A stretch of 64,000 bases of DNA from Dehalococcoidia bacterium. GTDB lineage: Bacteria > Chloroflexota > Dehalococcoidia > E44-bin15. A program made the translations under genes and the position numbers. The stretch lies in assembly GCA_041649635.1 (NCBI GenBank), contig JBAZMV010000001.1, positions 1-64,000 of the forward strand. Direction: 5' to 3'. Positions 53,685 to 62,714 of this stretch are shown in pieces (position 1 is the first letter of the stretch; every line of letters begins with the position of its first letter). The notes under the pieces are model-generated. The model was not told the DNA's origin, searched no databases, and saw only the letters and a list, made by a program, of their open reading frames with translations.

Positions 53685-54854
53685 ATGAGCGGAAGCATTA
53701 AAGATAGAGTTGCAATAGTCGGCATGGGCTGCACCAAGTTCGGCGAGCTCTGGACCAGAGGCCCCGCCGATATGATAATCGACGCGGTGACCGAAGCCTA
53801 CCAGGACGCCGGCGTAACGGCAAAAGACATACAGGCGGCATGGGTCGGGACGCTGTTCTCCGGCAACGGAGGACGCGCCATCAGCGAGCCGTTAAAGCTG
53901 CAATATATACCGGTCACGCGCGTTGAAAACGCCTGCGGATCGGGACATGAGGCGCTTCGAGGCGCGGCCTACTCCATAGCCGCAGGGATCTACGACGTGG
54001 TACTGGCGGTGGGCTATGAGAAGCTCAAGGACGAGGGCGCCAGCGGACTCCCGGGAATGGAGAACCGCACCAACACCCACTACCAGTCCAGCATGCCGGG
54101 CGTGTTCGCCATGATGGCCACCAGGTACTTCAACCGCTACGGCCTCACCCCTGATGAGGGCAAGAGGATGCTGGCCAAGATCTCCGTAAAGAGCCACCAT
54201 AACGGCAAGTTGAACCCCAAGGCGCACCTGCAAAGGGAGCTGACCATAGACCAGGTGCTGGGAGCCCCCATCATCGCCTGGCCGCTGGGGCTCTTTGACT
54301 GCTGCGGCGTCAGCGACGGGGCGGCGGCGGCCATACTGGTACGCGCAGAGGATGCCAAGAAGTACCGCAAGGACCCCGTTTACTTCAAATCGATGCAGAT
54401 ATCGGCGAGCCCCACATCGGGACGCATGCTCACCGATTTCGACTATACCCACGTGGAAGAGGCCTACCGCGCCGGCGTGGCCGCCTACAAGGAGGCCGGC
54501 ATCAAGGACCCGCGCAAGGAGGTCAGCATGGCCGAGGTGCACGACTGCTTCTCCATCACCGAGGCTGTTACCATGGAGGACCTGCAGTTCAGCAAGAGGG
54601 GCAAGGTCAAGGAAGACCTGGAGGCCGGATTCTTCGAGCTGACGGGCGGCCTTCCCGTCCAGCCCGACGGCGGACTGAAGTGCTTCGGGCATCCCATCGG
54701 CGCCTCCGGCATCAGGATGATCTACGAGCTGTACCTGCAATTGCAGGGCCGGGCGGACAAGCGCCAGATAAAGAATCCGACGATAGGGCTGGCGCACAAC
54801 ATGGGCAACGAGCCCTACGCGCCCGTGGTCAGCGTAGTTATAGTAGGGACATAG
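53685..54854 (+). CDS. Thiolase (SCP-x/archaeal type acetyl-CoA acetyltransferase)
   Basis: The 389-residue thiolase has the nucleophile Cys84 in NACGSGHEALRGA, AEVHDCFSITEAVT, and the C-terminal CFGHPIGASGIRM site. It belongs to the SCP-x-like group that works with DUF35 proteins, one of which is fused in the gene just upstream. AAGGAGAC precedes the ATG. It would cleave or form 3-ketoacyl-CoA. Confidence 0.88.
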   Translation: MSGSIKDRVAIVGMGCTKFGELWTRGPADMIIDAVTEAYQDAGVTAKDIQAAWVGTLFSGNGGRAISEPLKLQYIPVTRVENACGSGHEALRGAAYSIAAGIYDVVLAVGYEKLKDEGASGLPGMENRTNTHYQSSMPGVFAMMATRYFNRYGLTPDEGKRMLAKISVKSHHNGKLNPKAHLQRELTIDQVLGAPIIAWPLGLFDCCGVSDGAAAAILVRAEDAKKYRKDPVYFKSMQISASPTSGRMLTDFDYTHVEEAYRAGVAAYKEAGIKDPRKEVSMAEVHDCFSITEAVTMEDLQFSKRGKVKEDLEAGFFELTGGLPVQPDGGLKCFGHPIGASGIRMIYELYLQLQGRADKRQIKNPTIGLAHNMGNEPYAPVVSVVIVGT

Positions 54855-54904
54855 AACCTTAAAAAAATAGGTGGTAACGTAGAGACGCAACATATTGCGT
54901 CTCT

Positions 54905-55350
54905 ACACGATGACCGATATATAAAGGGCAGACACGCAGGTCTGCCCCTACGTCGATTCCGTGTAGGGGCGAACCTATGTGTTCGCCCGCAGCGTGGATT
55001 CCGGCCTTCGCCGGAATGACGGGGTGGAACAGGGTGTCATGCAAGGGCGAGATGACCTCGCTCCTACATACAGAGGTACAGGAGACAGCGTCTCCTGACG
55101 GGGTAATAGGGGTGTCCCCTAATTTAAAATTCCCCCAAGAGTGGGGGATAAAGGGGGTTGAGAGCATAGCTTTAAGCCCAGCCGGCTAGAACGAGATTGC
55201 CGCGTCGCCCTTCCGCATTTCGGAAGGACTCCTCGCAATGACAATCCGTAATACAGAGGTACCCCGATGAATCGGGGACGGGGTGATAGGGGTGTCCCCT
55301 AACTAAAATAAAAGTCCCCCAACGTATGGGGGACTACAGGGGGTTCGGTC
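54905..55350. repeat. Repeat-filled intergenic region
   Basis: REP hairpins (AGGGCAGAC/GTCTGCCCCT near 54924; GTAGGGGCGAAC near 54962), a TTCCGGCCTTCGCCGGAA hairpin near 54998, module 1 at about 55067-55190, a CCTTCCGCATTTCGGAAGG palindrome near 55209, and a rearranged module ending CCCCCAACGTATGGGGG near 55317. No gene in 54855-55434. Confidence 0.7.
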
Positions 55351-55434
55351 AATCGACCGCCCTTCGAACCTTATAGTATAATTACAACGGTTACTTCTTA
55401 AACCGAATAAAAAAAGGAGGTTTGATAACAGATA

Positions 55435-56343
55435 ATGGGAATGTTAGATGGAAAAGTTGCAATAGTCACCGGCGCCGGACGCGGACTGGGCAGGGCGCAC
55501 GCGCTCTTCCTGGCCCAAGCCGGAGCCAAGGTGGTAGTTAACGACCTCGGCGGCGCTGCGGACGGCTCCGGAGCCTCCGCCACACCGGCGGAAGAGGTTG
55601 TTGCCGAGATCAAGAAGGGCGGCGGGGATGCCGTAGCCAGCCCCGAGAGCGTTACCGAGTGGGACTCCTCCAAGAAGATCATCGACCTGGCAATCAGCAA
55701 GTTCGGCAAGCTGGACATCCTGGTCAACAACGCGGGCTTCCTGCGCGACAGAATGACCTTCAAGATGAGCGAGCAGGAATTCGACGCGGTGATCAAGGTA
55801 CACCTCAAGGGCACCTTCAACTGCGGCAGATGGGCCTGCATCCACTGGTACGAGCAGAGCAAGGCCGGGCAGAAAGTGGCCGGACGAATCATCAACACCG
55901 TCTCCCATGCCGGACTCGGCGGCAACGCCGGACAGCCAAACTACGGCGCGGCCAAGGGCGGCATCGCGTCCCTGACCATGGTGTGGGGCCGTGAGATGGC
56001 CAAGTACGGCGTCACAGCCAACGCGGTGGCCCCTATGGCGCGCAGCAGGATGACGCTGGGCTCCGACATGACTAGAGGCATCATGGGCGAAGAAGCCCCC
56101 AAGGAAGGCTTCGACAAGTGGGCCCCCGAGAACCTCTCTCCGCTGGTGGTCTACCTGGGCAGCACCGAGGCCGGGGACATCACCGGGCGCATCTTCACAG
56201 TAACGGGCGGCAAGGTGCAGGTATTCATCCCGTGGACCCCGGGACCTGCCATCGACCTGGGCGAGAAGCGCTGGACAGAAGAAGAGCTTCACAAGAGGAT
56301 CCGCGAGCTCGGCGACCTCAGCATGCCTCCGTTCCCTCTATGA
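55435..56343 (+). CDS. SDR-family 3-hydroxyacyl-CoA dehydrogenase, MFE-2 type
   Basis: The 302-residue enzyme has the NAD site TGAGRGLGRAHA, then VNDLGGAADGSG, a segment typical of peroxisomal multifunctional enzyme type 2 dehydrogenases. It also has NNAGFLRD and the catalytic PNYGAAKGG. It would oxidise 3-hydroxyacyl-CoA, matching the thiolase upstream. AAAAAAGGAGG precedes the ATG. A strong terminator follows. Confidence 0.87.
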   Translation: MGMLDGKVAIVTGAGRGLGRAHALFLAQAGAKVVVNDLGGAADGSGASATPAEEVVAEIKKGGGDAVASPESVTEWDSSKKIIDLAISKFGKLDILVNNAGFLRDRMTFKMSEQEFDAVIKVHLKGTFNCGRWACIHWYEQSKAGQKVAGRIINTVSHAGLGGNAGQPNYGAAKGGIASLTMVWGREMAKYGVTANAVAPMARSRMTLGSDMTRGIMGEEAPKEGFDKWAPENLSPLVVYLGSTEAGDITGRIFTVTGGKVQVFIPWTPGPAIDLGEKRWTEEELHKRIRELGDLSMPPFPL

Positions 56344-56365
56344 ACAATTAAATTAAATATCGAAC

Positions 56366-56402
56366 AAAAACCGGGGGTGGCTTCACACCCTCGGTTTTTT
56401 AT
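56366..56402 (+). terminator. Intrinsic terminator after the MFE-2-type SDR
   Basis: AAAAACCGGGGGTG...CACCCTCGGTTTTTT forms a stem with one bulge and a T-tract. It is A-rich on the left and so may work both ways. Confidence 0.85.
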
Positions 56403-56403
56403 T

Positions 56404-56736
56404 TTCGGGCGAGACGACCTCGCCCCTACAACGTCGATTTATAATTATGATGTTCCGTAAAAAAGAGGTGAAGGAGAAGCTCCTTCCGGGGGCGACCGGG
56501 GGTGTCCCCCGGTTTTTTCTATTGTTCCCCCAACGTCTGGGGGACTACAGGGGGTTCGGGATAGCATTCACCCGAACCTTAGAGCCGCCGCCCCTCAAGG
56601 GAGAGGTTAGTTGAAAAAGAGAGGTGCAGGAGAATCATCTCCTGACGGGGTTATAGGGGTGTCCCCTAACTAAATTAAAAATCCCCCAAGAGTGGGGGAT
56701 AAAGGGGGTTGAGAGCAGAGCTTTAAGCCAAGCTGG
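56404..56736. repeat. Repeat-filled intergenic region (modules 2 and 1 in tandem)
   Basis: A GGGCGAGACGACCTCGCCC hairpin (about 56408) is followed by module 2 (about 56466-56560, GAGGTGAAGGAGAAGCTCCT) and module 1 (about 56616-56735, ending AGCAGAGCTTTAAGCC). The end of module 1 touches the stop codon of the radical SAM gene. Confidence 0.7.
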
Positions 56737-57693
56737 CTACAGCCTCCGCTGCTCCAGCGGCATATACAGATTATCGCAATTCTTGCACAGCTCATTCTCG
56801 ACCTTGTTCTCGATGAATTCCTTGCGCAGCGACTGAATCCGTTCGCCATTCCAGATATCAGACAGCGATTGTTCTGCCATATTGCCCAGCACATACCTGC
56901 CGTTGTAGTCGTAGCAGCAGGGGAGGACATCCCCGTTCCAGGCGATCGTCATAACCTCCCAGGGCAGGGTGCAGGTAACCGCAGATTTATCCGCGAACTG
57001 GCACGTGCAGTTGTGCGGCAGAGCGTGCACATCCTCCGCGTTGCCGTCCCACGTGGAGAACTCCTTATATATGAACTGGTCTACGCCCTCGCGCCGGTCC
57101 CAGTAGCTGGCCATCCTGTACATGCTCTCCTCGTTCATCTTGAAATCGATCATGGACACGATAACCTTGATGCGGCTGCGGCTCTTCACCTTGCGGGCGA
57201 GGAAATCGATGAGATTATCATGCGACATTCCATACGCCTTCTTCACGCCGCGGATCTTGTGGAACGACTCGTCGTCGTGGCCGTCGAGGGACATGCACAG
57301 CATATACGGCCTGGATCTCAGCAGCACATCGATAACCTCATATTGCAGCATGATCGGATTGATGGACAGGGCGGGGCGCACGCCTTTAGAGACAGCATAC
57401 GCGATGCAGTCGCCGAAGCGCGGGTGCAGCAGGCTCTCCCCGAAGTGATGCAGCCAAACTAAACGATTGTCGACGTATTCGCCATTGGCCGACACGAGCT
57501 CGTCGATGGCGCGCTGATATAGCTCAAACGACATGAACCCCTGCTCGCGCGTCATGTTCTTCGTGCGCGGGCACATGATGCACTTCATCGGGCACTTGTT
57601 AGTCAGCTCGATGTTGTATATGCCGAAGGGGTGGTCGGCACGCGGCGACCGCTCTTTCGGAGGAATAACCTTGAAGATGTTTTCAGTGCCCAT
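56737..57693 (-). CDS. Radical SAM/SPASM-domain protein
   Basis: The 318-residue protein has the radical SAM cluster site CPMKCIMC in ELTNKCPMKCIMCPRTKN near residue 30, and a SPASM-like C-terminal region with CTLPWEVMTIAWNGDVLPCC and CKNCDNLYMP. Such enzymes modify peptides or other substrates through a 5'-deoxyadenosyl radical. ATG 57693 was chosen; the longer reading to 57792 runs into a repeat. No peptide precursor gene was recognised beside it. The last codons abut a repeat module. Confidence 0.83.
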   Translation of the reverse strand: MGTENIFKVIPPKERSPRADHPFGIYNIELTNKCPMKCIMCPRTKNMTREQGFMSFELYQRAIDELVSANGEYVDNRLVWLHHFGESLLHPRFGDCIAYAVSKGVRPALSINPIMLQYEVIDVLLRSRPYMLCMSLDGHDDESFHKIRGVKKAYGMSHDNLIDFLARKVKSRSRIKVIVSMIDFKMNEESMYRMASYWDRREGVDQFIYKEFSTWDGNAEDVHALPHNCTCQFADKSAVTCTLPWEVMTIAWNGDVLPCCYDYNGRYVLGNMAEQSLSDIWNGERIQSLRKEFIENKVENELCKNCDNLYMPLEQRRL

Positions 57694-57764
57694 GCGATTA
57701 AACTTTCGACTGCAATTATTATAACAGGGAACAAACCACGCCTCATACAGCTGCGACGCGCAAT

Positions 57765-58060
57765 ACGAATTGTAGGGGCACGGTCCTTCCATGATATTTG
57801 GTCATATGGAAGGATGCCCCTACGGTTGGGCGGGCGAATACAAGATTCGCCCCTACAAGATACGTGGACGCACGAACTCACCCTGGCCCTCTCTTTGTTA
57901 AAGAGAGGGTAACTAACTGACAGAGGTACCCCGATGAATCGGGGACGGGGTTTTAGGGGTATCCCCTAACCTTATAGCCTCCTTCCGCAGAATCCTTCTA
58001 AATAGTATTATCATGGAAGGAAACGTATGGGGGACTACAGGGGGTTCGGTCAATAGGAAG
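57765..58060. repeat. Repeat-filled intergenic region with a 31-bp palindrome
   Basis: GTAGGGGCAC leads into the palindrome TCCTTCCAT...ATGGAAGGA (57784-57814), then GGGCGAAT/ATTCGCCCCTAC (57832-57856) and CCCTCTCTTTGTTAAAGAGAGGG. A module 1/2 hybrid covers about 57918-58050, interrupted by a degraded palindrome copy near 57996-58020. No gene in 57694-58092. Confidence 0.7.
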
Positions 58061-58092
58061 CATTGACCTGATCGACGCTGAAAAAAAAATGG

Positions 58093-58166
58093 TCGGGGTG
58101 GTCGGATTTGAACCGACGGCCTCATGGTCCCAAACCATGCGCGCTAAGCCGCTGCGCCACACCCCG
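58093..58166 (-). tRNA. tRNA-Pro(TGG)
   Basis: The 74-nt cloverleaf has acceptor CGGGGTG/CACCCCG, anticodon stem CATGG/CCATG around the TGG loop, and T-arm GTCGG-TTCAAAT-CCGAC. Discriminator A. CCA is not encoded. Confidence 0.93.
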
Positions 58167-58231
58167 ATGCGGGGAATATATCAAACAGGGGCGGAAAGGT
58201 CAAGGAATATACGCGGAGAATCGACGCGACC

Positions 58232-59173
58232 TTATACCTTGCAGCGCTCCAGCAGCCTCTCCCACTGCAGATCGACCCACTCCTGCATCTGCTCGATTAT
58301 CGGCGCGTTCTCCGGCGTCATCAGGTGCTTGAAACGCCCCTGCGAGCTGAGCCAATCCTTCACGGGTTTCTTGGGGTTGGGATTATATGTCAGGTGATAC
58401 TCTCCGTCGACCACCTCGTAGAGCGGCCAGACGCAGGTATCCACGGCAAGGCGGCAGACCTCCACCGTCTTCTCGCCGGGGTAGCGCCAGCCCCTCTGGC
58501 ACGGCACCAGCGCATTGAGATATGCCGGGCCGCCGCAGTCCGCGGCCTTCTTAGCCTTCTCCATCATATCGCGCCAGGCGTGCGGAGATACCTGGGCTAC
58601 ATACGGGATATTGTGATCAGCCATAATGGCCGTGACATCCTTGCGGTGCACCTTCTTGCCGAAGCTGGCCTTGCCGTCCGGCGAGGTGGTGGTCCATGCG
58701 CCGAAGGGGGTGGCGCTGGAACGCTGGATGCCCGTATTCATATAGGCTTCGTTGTTGAGGCACACATAGACAAATTTATGGCCGCGCTCCATGCAGCCGC
58801 TGATCCATTGCAGGCCGATATCGTAAGTGGCGCCGTCACCGGCGAAACACACGAACTTGATTCCCTCATCCTTCATCTTGCCCTGCCGCACCAGAGAGCG
58901 GTACATGGCCTCGGCGCCGCAGATGGTGGAGGAAACGTTCTCAAACGCGCTGTGTATCCACGGCACGCGCCACGAGCTGAAAGGGAAGGGGGTTGTGGTC
59001 ACTTCCACACACCCGGTCGATGAGCCGATAATAACGGGCTCGCCTATCGCATGTAATATCTGTCGTATAGCCATAGGCTCGGCGCAACCGGCGCACAGCC
59101 GGTGACCCGGAGCCAGCAAATCCTTGTCTACGGAAACTTTCTCCAATTGCATATCCAGTGTATCAAGTACCAT
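58232..59173 (-). CDS. porB: Pyruvate:ferredoxin oxidoreductase beta subunit
   Basis: The 313-residue subunit binds thiamine diphosphate: CFAGDGATYDIGLQ and NNEAYMNTGIQRSS give the GDG...N motif. The N-terminal CAGCAEPMAIRQ carries cluster-ligand cysteines and a later Cys is near the end. It is the last gene of the leftward porC-porD-porA-porB operon, 9 bp from porA. The complex interconverts pyruvate and acetyl-CoA + CO2 with ferredoxin; other 2-oxoacids are possible. Confidence 0.9.
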   Translation of the reverse strand: MVLDTLDMQLEKVSVDKDLLAPGHRLCAGCAEPMAIRQILHAIGEPVIIGSSTGCVEVTTTPFPFSSWRVPWIHSAFENVSSTICGAEAMYRSLVRQGKMKDEGIKFVCFAGDGATYDIGLQWISGCMERGHKFVYVCLNNEAYMNTGIQRSSATPFGAWTTTSPDGKASFGKKVHRKDVTAIMADHNIPYVAQVSPHAWRDMMEKAKKAADCGGPAYLNALVPCQRGWRYPGEKTVEVCRLAVDTCVWPLYEVVDGEYHLTYNPNPKKPVKDWLSSQGRFKHLMTPENAPIIEQMQEWVDLQWERLLERCKV

Positions 59174-59182
59174 GACTATCTC

Positions 59183-60391
59183 CTAATCCCTTACTCCAAA
59201 GAATCTCTGTACCGGGTCCGCGATCCCCGTCTTGCCTATCTCAACCATCTCCTTGTACATCACGCATATCTGTTCCGGGGTGATATCGCGCCCGCCCATG
59301 CCGTAAACATAGTTAACCAGGTTAGGATTAACCTTATTGACGAAGAAAGATGCGATGACCTCAAGCGCCAGGGGCCCGGTCTGGGCGCCGAACGATATGG
59401 AACGGTCCAGCACGCCGACGACCTTGCGCTTGCCAAGAACTTCGGAGACCATCTTCTGCGGGAAGGGCCGGAAACATCGTATCTTGAGCAGGCCGGCCTT
59501 GACCCCGCTGTCGCGCATCATGTCCACCGCCACCTTGGCAGTACCCATCGTTGAACCGAGCCCGACCAGGACATAATCCGCATCCTCCATGCGGTACTCC
59601 TCCATCAGGCCGTACGGACGCCCTGATAGATCGCCGTACTCCTTGCCGACTTTAACTATAACTTCCAGCGCATTATGTATGGCCTCCACCTGCTGGCGCT
59701 TATGCTCAAAGAAGTAGTCCTGCAGGTCCATCGGGCCGAACGTAGCCGGATGCTTCCAATCGAGCAGGGAAAACCTCGGCTTGTAAGTCCCTATGAACCC
59801 CTTGACCGCCTCATCGGGAAGCGTCTCCAGCCTCTCCACGCTGTGCCCGATGATGAAGCCGTCCAGCGCGTGCAGCGAAGGCAGCATCACGTCGGGGTGC
59901 TCGGCGATGCGCACCATCTGTATCGCGTTGTCATAGGCTTCCTGAACATTCTCTCCAAAAACATGAACCCATCCCGCGTCCCTCATGCCCATGGTATCGG
60001 AATGGTCGCAGTGTATATTAAGCGGGGAAGATAACGAACGGTTGACCGCGTGCATAACTATCGGCAGGCGCGAGCCTGACGCCACCCAGAGCACCTCCCA
60101 CATCAGCGCCATTCCGGCTCCTGATGTCGCCGTCTGCACGCGTCCCCCGGCGGCGGCAGCGCCGATGCACGAGCTCATCGCGGCATGTTCGCTCTCCACG
60201 GCGATAAACTCTGTGTCCACCTCGCCGTTGGCCACGAAATCGCTGAAGCGCATCACTATTTCCGTCTGCGGCGTTATGGGATAGGCGGCTACGACATCGG
60301 GGTTCATCTGGCGCATGGCCTCGGCCACGGCGCGGTCGCCCTCTATACCCCTGGGGATTCCTTGATATCTCGCAGTATGCGTGGTTGTCAT
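59183..60391 (-). CDS. porA: Pyruvate:ferredoxin oxidoreductase alpha subunit
   Basis: The 402-residue protein has VVAAYPITPQTEIV and FIAVESEHAAMSSCIGAAAAG, the N-terminal pyrimidine-domain motifs, and ATSGAGMALMWEVLW. With PorB it forms the active site. The start overlaps the porD stop by 4 nt. Confidence 0.92.
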   Translation of the reverse strand: MTTTHTARYQGIPRGIEGDRAVAEAMRQMNPDVVAAYPITPQTEIVMRFSDFVANGEVDTEFIAVESEHAAMSSCIGAAAAGGRVQTATSGAGMALMWEVLWVASGSRLPIVMHAVNRSLSSPLNIHCDHSDTMGMRDAGWVHVFGENVQEAYDNAIQMVRIAEHPDVMLPSLHALDGFIIGHSVERLETLPDEAVKGFIGTYKPRFSLLDWKHPATFGPMDLQDYFFEHKRQQVEAIHNALEVIVKVGKEYGDLSGRPYGLMEEYRMEDADYVLVGLGSTMGTAKVAVDMMRDSGVKAGLLKIRCFRPFPQKMVSEVLGKRKVVGVLDRSISFGAQTGPLALEVIASFFVNKVNPNLVNYVYGMGGRDITPEQICVMYKEMVEIGKTGIADPVQRFFGVRD

Positions 60392-60696
60392 TTTACCGCC
60401 TCCCTCAGCTTAGTCTCCTCCACCATCTTTATAGCCTTCTGGGGACATTCCTGCGCGCATATGCCGCAGCCCTTGCAGTGATCCAGGTCCATCCCGCTTA
60501 CGACCCCGTCCTTGATCACGATCGAGCCGTCCGGGCAGTAGACCCAGCACACTTTACAGTTGTTGCATTTCTTGTCATCCCATACGGGACGGAACGACCG
60601 CCAGTCGCCCGTCTTGTAATGAATGGAGTTGCCTCCATCAGTTATCGTCCCGCCGGGCAGTATCTCATGCCAACCTTTTAAAGCCATTTCATTCAC
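60388..60696 (-). CDS. porD: Pyruvate:ferredoxin oxidoreductase delta subunit (ferredoxin-like)
   Basis: The 102-residue subunit has two 4Fe-4S motifs, CNNCKVCWVYCP and CKGCGICAQECP, that carry electrons out to ferredoxin. It overlaps porC by 8 bp and porA by 4 bp. Confidence 0.92.
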   Translation of the reverse strand: MNEMALKGWHEILPGGTITDGGNSIHYKTGDWRSFRPVWDDKKCNNCKVCWVYCPDGSIVIKDGVVSGMDLDHCKGCGICAQECPQKAIKMVEETKLREAVK

Positions 60697-61267
60697 CCTT
60701 CACTTCATTATAGGCTCTTTCGAAGGCAACGACATTGGCCTTCACCAGCTTTTCACTGACCTTGCTTCCCATTTTCTTCTTGACACCATCCAATACCGCC
60801 TCCTTGCTCAACACTCCGCCCAGAGCGCTAAGGAGAGCGCCTACTAGCGGAGTATTTGGGATATTCCTCCCGATAGTGTCGATTGCTATACGCGTCGCGT
60901 CCACCGTGAACAGCTTGCCGCCGCTGAAATTGAGCTTCTTCTTCAGATCGGCAGCGGACATGCTGATATTTACGATGACCGTGCCTCCCGGTTTAAGCCC
61001 TTCCGTAAAATCAACGACCCCGATCAGTGTTGGATCTAATACTACCACTGCATCGGGGTTCGTTATCTGGCAATGCTGGCTGATCGGTGAACTGCTGATC
61101 CTGGTGTAAGCCCTGACCGGAGCTCCCATACGCTCGGGTCCGTAATCGGGGAAGGCCTGAAAGTACTTGCCCTCCTCAAGGGCGGCTTCGGCCAGGATTT
61201 CGCTTGCCGTCACTGCCCCCTGGCCTCCGCGGCCGTGCCAGCGTACTTCAAGTAGATCTTTCTTCAT
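60689..61267 (-). CDS. porC: Pyruvate:ferredoxin oxidoreductase gamma subunit
   Basis: The 192-residue subunit opens LLEVRWHGRGGQGAVTASEI, the signature of this subunit, and continues with GPERMGAPVRAYTRIS. It is first in the operon. tRNA-Arg(CCG) lies about 27 bp upstream on the same strand. Confidence 0.92.
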   Translation of the reverse strand: MKKDLLEVRWHGRGGQGAVTASEILAEAALEEGKYFQAFPDYGPERMGAPVRAYTRISSSPISQHCQITNPDAVVVLDPTLIGVVDFTEGLKPGGTVIVNISMSAADLKKKLNFSGGKLFTVDATRIAIDTIGRNIPNTPLVGALLSALGGVLSKEAVLDGVKKKMGSKVSEKLVKANVVAFERAYNEVKGE

Positions 61268-61293
61268 TTTTAACTCATACCTCTTCTTTTAAG

Positions 61294-61365
61294 CGCCCCT
61301 GGGGCGACTCGAACGCCCGCTCCCAGCTCCGGAGGCTGGTGCTCTATCCTCTGAGCTACAGGGGC
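61294..61365 (-). tRNA. tRNA-Arg(CCG)
   Basis: The 72-nt cloverleaf has acceptor GCCCCTG/CAGGGGC, anticodon stem CCAGC/GCTGG with loop CTCCGGA, and T-arm GGGCG-TTCGAGT-CGCCC. CCA is not encoded. It differs from the cut tRNA-Arg(TCG) at 7.8 kb. Confidence 0.93.
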
Positions 61366-61539
61366 TTATTCCATGCCAAACTACATTTCTTTTGCCCCGG
61401 TAATATATGCCAAGCAAACGCTCGAATCTTCCTTAAATCAAGGATTATCTAACTGCGCTCATATAAAGGATACTACAAAACAGGCCACGATGACAATAAG
61501 CGCTTACGTACAACATGCTGCGTACAACAAATTCACAAC

Positions 61540-62289
61540 TTATGATTTGGATTTCTTCGAACGGAACGGTAATCCCACCCTTGCTACCTTGGCCAGTATA
61601 TAGCCAAGGCCAAATAGAACTATTATCGGCGCCGCTACCAGCGTCTGATTTACCGGATCCATAGTAGGTGTAATGAAAGCACCGAGCACAAAAGCAAAGA
61701 CTACCACCCACTTCCATTTTCTAAGAATCCAATCAGGGTTTATCACCCTTATCTTACTGAGAAAGAACATCAGCAGCGGTATCTCAAAGACAACTCCGAT
61801 CCAGAAACATAGCTGGGTGACCACCGAAATGTAATCATTAACCGTCCACATGGGCTGAATTCCGCCGCCTACCCACTCAGGAAAATTGTAATACAGGAAA
61901 GTCAGCGCTGGAGGCAATAGCACAAAATAGCAGAACAGGACGCCGCATATAAAAAGAATGATTGTAGAAGGCAGCAAGGTATACAAATAAGCCTTTTCCT
62001 TCTTTTTTAGCGCGGGATTTATGAACATTACAATGTGATACAGTATATAAGGTCCGGCAATGGCTAAAGCGGAATACAAAACGATTTTAATGTAGGGGCT
62101 GATCAATCCCGTCACTTCGATGTAGTAAAGATCAACACCCTGAACAGGTTCCCTGAGTATGGGGATAATATAACGGGCGACAGGTAAAGCGAGGAGAACC
62201 CCTATAACTAACGCGATTACGCTTTTTGTCAGACGAATACGGAGTTCGTCAAGGTGAGCCAGCAGTGGTTGCTTGTTACTGTCCTGCAT
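61540..62289 (-). CDS. tatC: Twin-arginine translocase subunit TatC
   Basis: TatC recognises twin-arginine signals of folded exported proteins. The 249-residue protein has six membrane helices, the N-terminal LLAHLDELRIRLTKSVIAL motif and LTFLYYNFPEWVGG. It is clustered with two TatA/B-type genes and fdhE, suggesting export of a formate dehydrogenase. Confidence 0.92.
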   Translation of the reverse strand: MQDSNKQPLLAHLDELRIRLTKSVIALVIGVLLALPVARYIIPILREPVQGVDLYYIEVTGLISPYIKIVLYSALAIAGPYILYHIVMFINPALKKKEKAYLYTLLPSTIILFICGVLFCYFVLLPPALTFLYYNFPEWVGGGIQPMWTVNDYISVVTQLCFWIGVVFEIPLLMFFLSKIRVINPDWILRKWKWVVVFAFVLGAFITPTMDPVNQTLVAAPIIVLFGLGYILAKVARVGLPFRSKKSKS

Positions 62290-62315
62290 CTTCTATGCGA
62301 TGTCCTGTCGCATCG

Positions 62316-62654
62316 CTAAGTCTTCTTGTTCGATCCTTCAGCCTGTTCCTGAGCTTTATTCCCGGGCTTCTTGTTGTCATCGATTTTAACGTTCAAATCT
62401 TTTTTGATGCTGCTCAGATCGGAATTGAAATCCGATGCTATTTTTCGCAACGGGTTCTCTATCTTCTTATCCTCTTCGATGCCGACTTCCTTGGTCAACT
62501 CTGAAGTCAGATCCTGTGAAGCCCTCTTGAGCCGGCGGTAGGCCCTGCCCGCTTTCGCTGCCATTGCCGGAAGATTCCTCGGCCCGACCAGTATCAAGCC
62601 GATTAAAAATATCAGCAGAATCTCCCAGAAGCTTATGCCAAAAAAACCATCCAT
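62316..62654 (-). CDS. tatB: Twin-arginine translocase TatA/TatB-type subunit (TatB-like)
   Basis: The 112-residue protein has a single N-terminal helix (EILLIFLIGLILVGPRNLP), the hinge Gly-Pro, an amphipathic helix and a charged tail. Length and the LVGPRNLPAMA hinge are closer to TatB than TatA, but the assignment between them is uncertain. It starts 60 bp before tatC's stretch begins in the same direction. Confidence 0.82.
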   Translation of the reverse strand: MDGFFGISFWEILLIFLIGLILVGPRNLPAMAAKAGRAYRRLKRASQDLTSELTKEVGIEEDKKIENPLRKIASDFNSDLSSIKKDLNVKIDDNKKPGNKAQEQAEGSNKKT

Positions 62655-62714
62655 ACAACTATTCGCTTAACCCGTGACATAGGCAAGATGTGCTTTACAG
62701 AGGATACCTAAAAG

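Noticed and set aside
55198..55245. CCTTCCGCATTTCGGAAGG as a terminator
   Set aside because: It has no T-tract and belongs to the dispersed palindrome family.
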